Positions 57,450 through 64,000 of a DNA stretch of 64,000 nucleotides are shown here, one piece after another. Origin of the DNA: Lantana camara (lineage: Eukaryota; Streptophyta; Magnoliopsida; Lamiales; Verbenaceae); assembly GCA_037501455.1 (NCBI GenBank), contig CM074865.1, positions 15,942,501-16,006,500 of the forward strand, read 5' to 3'. Position 1 is the first letter of the stretch. Every line of letters starts with the position of its first letter. A model generated the notes under the pieces. It did not search any database. It was given only the letters and a program-made list of their open reading frames with translations, and was not told where the DNA came from. A program made the translations under genes and the position numbers.

Positions 57450-58445
57450 ATGCCTCGTGGACGACCTATACACCGTGATAGGAGAACTCCATCACCTCCT
57501 CGACATCAACAACCGTCTCCTATGAACATGGAAAATTTTATGGAGATCGTATATAATTATGTGGAACAAAGGAGGGCTCAAGCTCCACCACCACAACCAC
57601 AACCGGTTCAATCGCCACCACCACCATCGGTTCGGAATTCTCATAGGATATTTCTTAATTACAACCCCCTAGATTTACGGGTACCACGGATGATGCCGTG
57701 GTGGAAGATTGGTTGTCTAGGTCGGAGAGAGTTTATAACATTCGTCAATTCACTCCACATGAACAAGCTCAATTTGCCATCTTCCAAATTGATGGAAAAG
57801 CCTTTGATTGGTGGGAAAAGACCCGAGAGAAGCTAGAGGTTTCCGGTGAAGAGGCCACATGGAATGTGTTCAAGAGAGAGTCTCGGGAGGCCATTGTTCC
57901 CGAGGTTGTTCGTGAGAGGAAAGAACAAGAGTTTATGGATTTGAGGCAAGGGACTCGCACAGTGGCACAATATTTGGCCACTTTCAATAAGCTTGGAAAA
58001 TATGCTCCACATATCACCCATGATGAGAAGAGAAAGTCGAGGAAATTTATAGCTGGCTTGAGAGAGGATTTGAGGCATGGGCATGTCGGGCACAACTTTG
58101 AATCTTTTGCAGACACCGTTCAACGTGCCCTCATTCAAGAAGAGGAGTATAGGAAGAAGGATCACGTCCCTAGATCATATCCAGGATAAGGTTCGGGATC
58201 CGGATCGAAGAGGCCTGCTTACCCGGTGGCTCCACCTGTCAAGCTCCACTCACCAAAGGTCCTTGGAAGAAAGCCCCAACGGTGGGTCCAGCTCTACCAC
58301 CACCTCCTGCACCTTTACTGCCGAAACAATCCAAACCATGCACTCATTGTGGAGGTCCCACTCATAATTGGGAGACTTGTCACCGTCGCCTTGGGGCTTG
58401 TTTGATTTGTAGGTCGATGAAGCATCAACTGAATGGATGCTCTCA
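57450..58445 (+). pseudogene. Gypsy 2 gag with two zinc knuckles
   Basis: Starts MPRGRPIHRDRRTPSPPRH at 57450. A Pro/Gln-rich N-terminus is followed, after a frameshift near 57680, by the retrotransposon gag core: DAVVEDWLSRSERVYNIRQF, QIDGKAFDWWEKTREKLE, REAIVPEVVRERKEQEFMDL, YLATFNKLGKYAPHITHDEK, and FIAGLREDLRHGHVGHNFES. A stop lies at about 58187. After another frame change, two CX2CX4HX4C knuckles occur: CTHCGGPTHNWETC and CLICRSMKHQLNGC. Protease and pol are absent; a TRIM remnant starts 35 bp later. Confidence 0.92.
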
Positions 58446-58479
58446 GCATAAACTGGGTCCGAATGGAGGACAGAGACAG

Positions 58480-58733
58480 TTGGTATCAAAGCCGGTGCTC
58501 GTAAGCTGATGTGCCAACGAGGACGCTGGACCTTATGTGGGGGGGTAGATGTAATATCCCACATCGGTTGGGTAGGAGAACGAAGTCCTCCTTGTATAGG
58601 GGGATGGAACCTATCCGTGTGGACACGTTTTGAGCTGACTGGGTCCACCAGTGGCTCAAGAACAAAACCCATGCCTAGGCTACATCAGTGGTGGGACAAT
58701 ATTCACATGCGGGGCCGATCCTGTTCCTTCTGT
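58480..58733 (+). mobile_element. TRIM remnant: PBS, purine tract and 3' LTR
   Basis: TGGTATCAAAGCC (58480-58492) is a PBS-like site. The minute internal domain, GTGCCAACGAGGACGCTGG, and a purine tract, GTGGGGGGGTAGA (58536-58548), follow. An LTR starts TGTAATATCCCACATCGG at 58549. This layout, with about 55 bp between PBS and LTR and the phrase CCAACGAGGACGCTGG before CCCACATCGGTTGG, fits known plant TRIM elements. The LTR ends near GCCGATCCTGTTCC without a CA end. The 5' LTR is absent. Confidence 0.82.
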
Positions 58734-59288
58734 TTTAGGAAATCTGTAATTTCGCTAAATCTCAGGGGGTTGTTTGTAATTATCTCTATAATTAAATTTT
58801 TTTTTTTCTTAGTTATATAAATACTTTCGAATTTGACCATCATAATCAAGTTACCAATAGTTACTGATAGCATAAATTATGTCTTTATTAAATACACTAA
58901 TATAAACAAATTAACAAAAATATGGAATCAAGCATATATTAACTAGTTTTAAAAATATTTATAACTAGGGTACATTGCGGAGTAATATTATTGATGCAAT
59001 GCATGCCCTATTGATTCTGATAGTGAGAGGCCATTGTTATCCGGGAAATTCTTGCATGCATTGGGTGTGGATATTGGGTGTGGGTCCCGGTGCATGTATC
59101 CCCCATTATTTTTTTTAAAAAAAATATTTTTTATTTTTGAATTTATTTTTGTTTTTTATTCAATTTTTTTTCCATTAAAATAATATGGGTCAAATCGGAA
59201 TGAATCATTTGCAACGGAAAACTCTTCCAATCCATCGTAGTTGTATTCCCAAATATTTAAACTCAAAATTTTTAAGGGAAAAAAATTC
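58734..59288. other. AT-rich flank
   Basis: No gene seen. The phrase GTAATTTCGCTAAATCTCAGGGGGTTG just after the TRIM resembles in part the TIR end found near 43580, also beside a TRIM fragment. Confidence 0.4.
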
Positions 59289-60067
59289 TTTGCCAACCGA
59301 ACTATTCCGTTTTTTAAACTTTGCCACCTAAACTTTTTTTTTTTTGCGCCGATTACCACCTCAACTTTCAATATTTTATAAGTTCCCACCTGAGTTGGAT
59401 TTTCTGGCTAAAATACTCTGACGCAGATTACAAGTGCACCACACATGAATTTAGTAAGGATATAATTGTTTTTTAATTATTAATTATTTACAGCCAATAA
59501 TTAAAATTCAATCAGCCGATAATTATATGACCTAAAACACAACTAAAAAAAAAGAAAAAGGCAAGTCTTCTCTTAAATATTCTATAACTAGTGCAGAGCC
59601 CCAATTCCAACCACATGAAATAGTTACAACCACCCATGATTGCAATTGTTGGAAAAAAATGAAAAGTTGGGGAAGATTGTTCAATTAGGATTCAAAAGGG
59701 GGAGATTCTACTCGAAATCTTTCACACACAGAACACCTTCGCACTGGATATACGTCTATCATTCTTTCCACAGCGACAGAAATCATCCATCCTCAGCTCA
59801 GCCATTTGCCTCTACATGCTGCATGAGTGTCTCTATTCTTGCCAAGGAAGAGAAATCTGTGCATATCGTTGAACAAGATGAACAAATATTGGGTGGTAAA
59901 TAATTAATAATTAAAAGATATTATACCCATATTAAATTCATGTACGGTGCACGTGTAATATTCGTCCGAAAATCTAACTCATGTGAGAATTTATAAAATA
60001 TTAAAAGTTGAGGTGGTGATCGATGCCAAAAAGAAATCCAGAAGATGGAATAGTTCGGGTAACAAAT
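59289..60067. mobile_element. Non-coding TIR element
   Basis: About 780 bp with inverted ends of roughly 110 bp: CCGAACTATTCCG and ACCACCTCAACTTTCAATAT on the left face ATATTAAAAGTTGAGGTGGT and GGAATAGTTCGGG on the right. Further inside, the same order of ATTTTATAAGTTCCCACCTG and its inverse is kept. No coding capacity; no clear target duplication because both flanks are homopolymer A/T. Confidence 0.7.
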
Positions 60068-60649
60068 TTTTTTTTTTTCCAATTTTTAATTAGATTAGCA
60101 TAGCTATTGATGACTCTGGTAGAACTAATGAAAAGGCAAAGCCGGCAGACCATTAGCAATACCGCAGACATTTCAATACGGGATCTTTTTGCGTGACAAT
60201 TGACAAGAATGCGAAAGGTTTTCTTCCGTAATTTAGGGGTGTGTTAGTTGGGATAGTTCACTGTATAACCCTCATAACTCTTCTTTTCGTTATGTAACCC
60301 CTAGTTTCAAAAGAATTGGGTATATAACCCTTTTTTCAATTATCTCTAATAAAATAAATATTAAATATAATTATTTTCCACGTGTTCAATTCTACCAGTA
60401 GATCACTGCAATCTAGCACTAGATTGTTATAATTTTTTTTTTCTTTATTTTCTTTTATTTTTTATTTTCTTTTATTCTTTATTTTTTATTTATTTTCATT
60501 TATTATTTTTAGTCATATTAGATCTTCAAATCTCTGTGTTCGATCTTCATAGAATTTTGAAGATATCTTCACATTTTTTATTTGTGTTTATTCGTTTTTT
60601 TTTTAATTATTATTTTTTTATTTTTTTGAAGATCCATATTTCTTTCAGG
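60068..60649. other. AT/T-rich DNA
   Basis: No gene. Contains an isolated copy of the minisatellite motif (AATCTAGCACTAGATTG, about 60410-60427) and long TTTTATTTTC low-complexity sequence. Confidence 0.5.
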
Positions 60650-60935
60650 GATCTAGCACTTGATCGCAGCGATCTAGCACTAGATTGCGCGATCTAGTGC
60701 TAGACCGCTGCGATCTAGTGTTAGATCACTACAATCTAGTGCTCGATCACTGCAATCGAGCACTAGATCGCAGTGATCTAGCACTAGATCGCATCGATCG
60801 AGCACTAGATTGCAGTGATCTAACACTAGATCGGTGCAATCTAATGCTAGATCACTGCAATCTAGTGCAGCGTTCTAGCACTAGATCGCAACGATCTAGC
60901 ACTAGATCGCAGCGGTCTAGCACTAGATCGCTGCA
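60650..60935. repeat. Palindromic 21-bp minisatellite
   Basis: About 13 units of the type GATCTAGCACTAGATCGCAGC. The core GATCTAG-CA-CTAGATC is an inverted repeat around a 2-bp centre; units occur in both orientations (GCACTAG and GTGCTAG forms). Because the unit is a multiple of three it makes a chance repetitive reading frame (DLVLDRC repeats), which I do not regard as a gene. Confidence 0.9.
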
Positions 60936-61012
60936 AAGCTGCAAATCTTCAAAATATTCAAACCAAAATAAAAGAAGAAACAAAAAAAAAAAAAAAAGAA
61001 GAAGAATAGAAG

Positions 61013-61320
61013 AAGAAGTTAATAAGATTTCTTGATCTTCAAACGCGATTGCAGAACCGATTGTAGATGCAGAAGAAGTGAATAAGATTTCTTGATCTTC
61101 AAACACGATTGCAGAACCGGTCGTAGATGCAGAACCGATTGTAGTTAAGAAATATGTTGTAGACTATTGCAGAGAACGAATCGACTATTGTAGAGAACGA
61201 ATCGGAGGTGATGGAGGCAGACGGTGAGAGAAGGAGAGAAGGCAAATCGGCGGCGACAATTGCAGAAAACGAATCGGAGACGATGGAGACGGACGGCGAG
61301 AGAAGGTGAGAAGGAGATAA
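61013..61320. repeat. Short tandem duplications
   Basis: A unit of about 63 bp (GTGAATAAGATTTCTTGATC...) is present twice at 61013-61130. A purine-rich unit of about 80 bp (GAACGAATCGGAGGTGATGG and variants) is repeated at 61190-61310. Confidence 0.75.
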
Positions 61321-61739
61321 CACAAATCGGCGTTGAGAGAAAGAGAGAAGGAGAAAAGACGAATGAGAGAGAAGGTGAGAAAGAGAAAAAGTAGATCTAG
61401 ATCTGAAATTTGAATCTCAACACGTTTATCGAGATAATATAAAAAAAAGAAAATAAAAAAATAAAATAAAGAGTCCACGTATACTAATAGAGAATAAAAA
61501 AAAAGAGAAAAGAAATTGAGGATTATCTCCCTAAAAAAAAGAGTTTGGCTTCCCTTGGCACCAAATTCCCTCCTATTTTCATTGTTCAGTCATATCCGCC
61601 ATCTTCGCTGTTGGAAATTTCCGGCCACGGTCTTCTTCATCACGTCTTTGAGATCTGTAATAGAGAAATAACTTTACTGTTTTCACTGATTTTACACTTA
61701 GAAATGCTCTCTCTCACAAAGGCCTGAAGCCCCAGTCCC

Positions 61740-62600
61740 TTCATCTCATCTCCGTCCGACGACAAAGGCTGTCAGCCTCTACCACCGCCACCACGACCAC
61801 CACCACCACCTAATTGGTACATCTGTTTTTGCATAAAAAATTCTGGGCATAATTTTTTTCTTTCTCTTTTATTTTCAGTTCTGAATTTTTATTACGATTT
61901 TCCTTCATTTTATCTCAAATTTCTTAAACAGGTCGAGTTTATATCTTATGTTTGTGTTTTACTCTCCTCGAAGAAGTTTGGCCCCCTTGGTGGTGATTGT
62001 GATTATGAATCTTTGAAGGATTTCTTTTTATTGTTGTTTGTGCCATGATTATAAGCTTCAATGAGAAAAATTAGTTGGTAAAAAGGTTTCTGATTCTAAA
62101 ATTAACGTAGGGGTTGAGAAGGATGCCTTCAAAATTTTCATTAGGTTTTTTTATGAGAATCTTTCATACGCAGGGTATTTTGGCATATCACACAACTTAC
62201 AAATCAACCCCTGCATTAATTTTGGCATATCAAAAGGAAGATCGAGGGAGGTTGGCCGACGTTAATACCCACACAAAAATATGATGCTTCAATTCTTGAC
62301 ATTATAACTCTTCGTGAAAGGAAACATTCTTTACTACTTAGTACTAACATTTCTTTGAGCCTCAGCCATCATGGATAGAATTAGCAACCTTCCATGCAAT
62401 GTCACAGATGACATCATGAAGTGTTTGACATTGCATGAGGCAGCTATAGGACAAGCATACTATCAAGACGTTGGCGGTACAAATGGCTATCTATTCCATA
62501 TCTTGTTTTTGATCGGAAATTTCGAAAGAAATTAGTTGGAAAGCACACCACTGAGTGTGTTATTTATCAAGTATTGCCCCTTCATAAGGGATGCAAAGTC
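61740..62600 (+). pseudogene. F-box gene start, truncated paralogue of 40337-42111
   Basis: The leader and 5' intron (about 61940-62170) match those of the first F-box gene (TCGAAGAAGTTTGGCCC; TTTCTGATTCTAAAATTAACG). ATG at 62371 opens MDRISNLPCNVTDDIMKCLT. A two-base insertion near 62448 shifts the frame, while DNA similarity continues (ACAAGCATACTATCAAGACG; TATCTTGTTTTTGATCGGAA) to about 62600. The copia 3 LTR then begins. The part after the shift lacks the MITE found in the other copy but also lacks nearby bases. LRR and FBD parts are outside the window or lost. Confidence 0.85.
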
Positions 62601-62928
62601 TGTTGAAAAATGAAAAGTTTTTCAAGATATTAATCTAGATTCATTTTCTAGATTAGTCTTTTAATTATTTGGTACATGTATTTTATATTATTCATTGTTT
62701 TTAGTTAGTTCATGAATTGATATATTCATGCATAGGATATCAAGAGTCTTATTAATTGTAATACATGAACTAAGTCTAAGTTCATGTCTAGCAAATCCTA
62801 TATATACCCTATGTATTTGTCATTTTTTAAGTTAATCAAGTCATTTTTTATTAAGTGAAATAGAGTCACTTTATATCTCCACTTTTATTTTGTGAGTTTG
62901 AGTGTGTATTTGCTTTCCATTTCTAACA
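62601..62928 (+). repeat. 5' LTR of copia 3
   Basis: TGTTGAAAAATG...CATTTCTAACA, 328 bp. CTATATATACCC near 62799 is a likely TATA box. Confidence 0.92.
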
Positions 62929-62931
62929 AAG

Positions 62932-62944
62932 TGGTATCAGAGCC
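62932..62944 (+). other. Primer-binding site of copia 3
   Basis: TGGTATCAGAGCC, canonical initiator-Met PBS, three bases after the LTR. Confidence 0.95.
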
Positions 62945-62975
62945 AATTTTGTTTGGAGACAACGAAAAAAAAAAA

Positions 62976-64000
62976 ATGACAAGTGCTCCTCTTTTCCAAG
63001 TTCCATTACTCGTAAAAGAACATTACGATAATTGGTGTATTCGTATGAAGGCTTTACTTGGAGCTCATGATGCTTGGGAACCTATCGAGAACGGTGTTGA
63101 AGCCACCAATGCCGCTGCAGTAAAGAAAGATCAAAAGGCGCTCACTCTTATCCATCAAAGTTTGGATGAGAAAATGTTCGAGAAAGTTGCTAGTGCAACC
63201 ACCTCCAAGCAAGCTTGGGATATTCTCCAAGCCTCGTTCAAAGGGGTTGATAAAGTAAAGAAAGTTCGTCTTCAAACCTTAAGAGGAGAATTTGAATCTC
63301 TACGCATGAAGGAGTCCGAAACCATTTTGGATTATATTTCACGAATAATGGTGGTGGTTAACCAAATGAGAAGATATGGAGAAGACTTGAAGGATGATCG
63401 GGTCGTTGGAAAGATTTTACGATCCTTGGATTCAAAATTTAACTATATTGTTGTGGCAATTGAAGAGTCCAAAGATTTGGACACTATGACCGTTGAAGAA
63501 TTAGCCGGATCTTTGCAAGCCCATGAAGAGAGACTAAAGAAACCAAATCAAGAACCGGTGGAGCAAGTTTTGCAAGCAAAACTTTCTTTCAAAGAAAAGC
63601 AAGAAAAACGTAACACAGTCCAAAGGGGTCGAGGACGTGGACAAGTTGCTCGTGGAAGAGGAAGAAGCAACTATGTAAACAAAGAGGAGAAGAATCAAAA
63701 TTTCTTTCAAGGAAGAGGTCGCGGACGCGGTCGAGGAAGAAGTAATTGGAGGCCAAATTCGAGAAGGTATGACAAATCAAATGTCCAATGTTATAATTGT
63801 AATAATTTTGGACATTATCATTGGGAATGCACAAACGAAGTGGAAGAAAAAACAAACTTCGTGGAGAGCAATAATGAAGAAGGAGGTCCCACTTTGCTTC
63901 TCGCATGCAAAGGCGAAGATAATCAAGAACAAAACTTGTGGTATCTTGATTCCGGTGCAAGCAGCCATATTTGTGGAAAGAAAAATCTTTTGATGGAGCT
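62976..64000 (+). CDS. Copia 3 gag-protease (start of gag-pol), open to the window edge
   Basis: The start is ATG 62976-62978, after an A-run, the first ATG downstream of the PBS. It is open for 341 codons. Gag (UBN2-type capsid) includes [56 protein letters not shown] and [18 protein letters not shown]. Two arginine-glycine stretches ([24 protein letters not shown]) flank a linker and may bind RNA. The zinc knuckle [14 protein letters not shown] is at about residues 270-283. The aspartic protease begins with [13 protein letters not shown], the active-site DSGA, near residue 327. Integrase and RT should follow beyond 64000. Gag packages element RNA into cytoplasmic particles. Confidence 0.95.
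   Translation, partial: MTSAPLFQVPLLVKEHYDNWCIRMKALLGAHDAWEPIENGVEATNAAAVKKDQKALTLIHQSLDEKMFEKVASATTSKQAWDILQASFKGVDKVKKVRLQTLRGEFESLRMKESETILDYISRIMVVVNQMRRYGEDLKDDRVVGKILRSLDSKFNYIVVAIEESKDLDTMTVEELAGSLQAHEERLKKPNQEPVEQVLQAKLSFKEKQEKRNTVQRGRGRGQVARGRGRSNYVNKEEKNQNFFQGRGRGRGRGRSNWRPNSRRYDKSNVQCYNCNNFGHYHWECTNEVEEKTNFVESNNEEGGPTLLLACKGEDNQEQNLWYLDSGASSHICGKKNLLME

Larger units (their letters stand above)
62601..64000 (+). mobile_element. Ty1/copia element, young, truncated by the window edge (copia 3)
   Basis: 5' LTR 62601-62928, PBS 62932-62944, then an open gag-protease frame. It interrupts the F-box pseudogene. The short LTR (328 bp) and the RGG-rich gag with a CX2CX4HX4C knuckle separate it from the long-LTR copia 1/2 family. 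No stop or frameshift is seen, so it may be autonomous. The 3' end and target duplication (left flank AAGTC) are outside. Confidence 0.95.

Noticed and set aside
58549..58733. Cassandra-type TRIM with 5S rRNA
   Set aside because: The LTR start resembles TRIM LTRs, but I see no 5S A-box/C-box promoter sequence in it.
60685..61035. Open frame with DLVLDRC repeats and a Lys/Arg tail
   Set aside because: It is a by-product of a 21-bp tandem repeat (multiple of three) and the A-rich DNA that follows; no start context or family.
63589..63960. Minus-strand 123-codon frame
   Set aside because: Antisense to the copia 3 gag/protease frame, which has clear zinc-knuckle and protease motifs.

Overview
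This window is angiosperm (most likely eudicot) nuclear DNA made almost entirely of transposable elements. It is AT-rich, has plant intron and promoter style, and carries plant-specific families (F-box/FBD genes, DUF4283 LINE ORF1, TNP2 CACTA, MuDR, chromovirus, Ty1/copia, TRIM). I see no intact host gene. The host-derived pieces are two related broken F-box/FBD genes (about 40.3-42.1 kb and 62.4-62.6 kb), a possible last exon near position 200, and two host-gene fragments carried inside a transposon. The species cannot be named from the sequence alone.

Layout. 684-2928 is a LINE-type insertion (minus strand) with its own 16-bp target duplication; it carries only ORF1 (DUF4283 plus zinc knuckle). 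3880-37326 is one Russian-doll structure whose layers can be ordered from target duplications. Layer 1 is a Ty3/gypsy chromovirus with TSD GAAAT and an internal deletion that fuses gag to the integrase C-terminus. Layer 2 is a Mutator-like element (7736-36055; 194-bp TIRs; 9-bp TSD TTTAAAAAA) inside the gypsy 3' LTR. Layer 3 is a Ty1/copia element (10748-33377) inside the MULE transposase gene. Layer 4 is a 13.0-kb CACTA element (16236-29249; 3-bp TSD TAA) inside the copia leader/gag region. Layer 5 is a fold-back MITE (17709-18101) in a CACTA intron. A separate 1.4-kb LTR-like insertion sits in the gypsy 5' LTR.

37.3-44.5 kb holds AT-rich DNA, an F-box/FBD gene broken by a Mutator-type MITE with a 9-bp TSD, a TIR element and a minus-strand gypsy integrase fragment. 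44.5-58.7 kb is a second nest: a gypsy 5' LTR and gag (PBS, two zinc knuckles), interrupted by a solo copia LTR (TSD GATGT), itself interrupted by a near-complete Ty1/copia element (47034-56944, TSD GAGAA), and ending in a TRIM remnant (58480-58733). 58.7-62.4 kb holds another TIR element and a palindromic minisatellite. 62371-62600 is a second F-box start, cut off by a third copia element whose gag-protease frame is open to the window edge; it is the only retroelement here with no visible damage.

The most notable content is host-type cargo in DNA transposons. The MULE carries a two-exon gene for a small GRF-zinc-finger protein with one membrane segment, opposite in strand to its transposase. 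The CACTA element carries, in the sense of its transposase, an exact exon of an ESCRT-III SNF7/VPS32 gene and a decayed piece of an aspartokinase-homoserine dehydrogenase gene, plus a tRNA-like A-box/B-box sequence. Most coding regions are pseudogenes; stops and frameshifts are noted for each entry.
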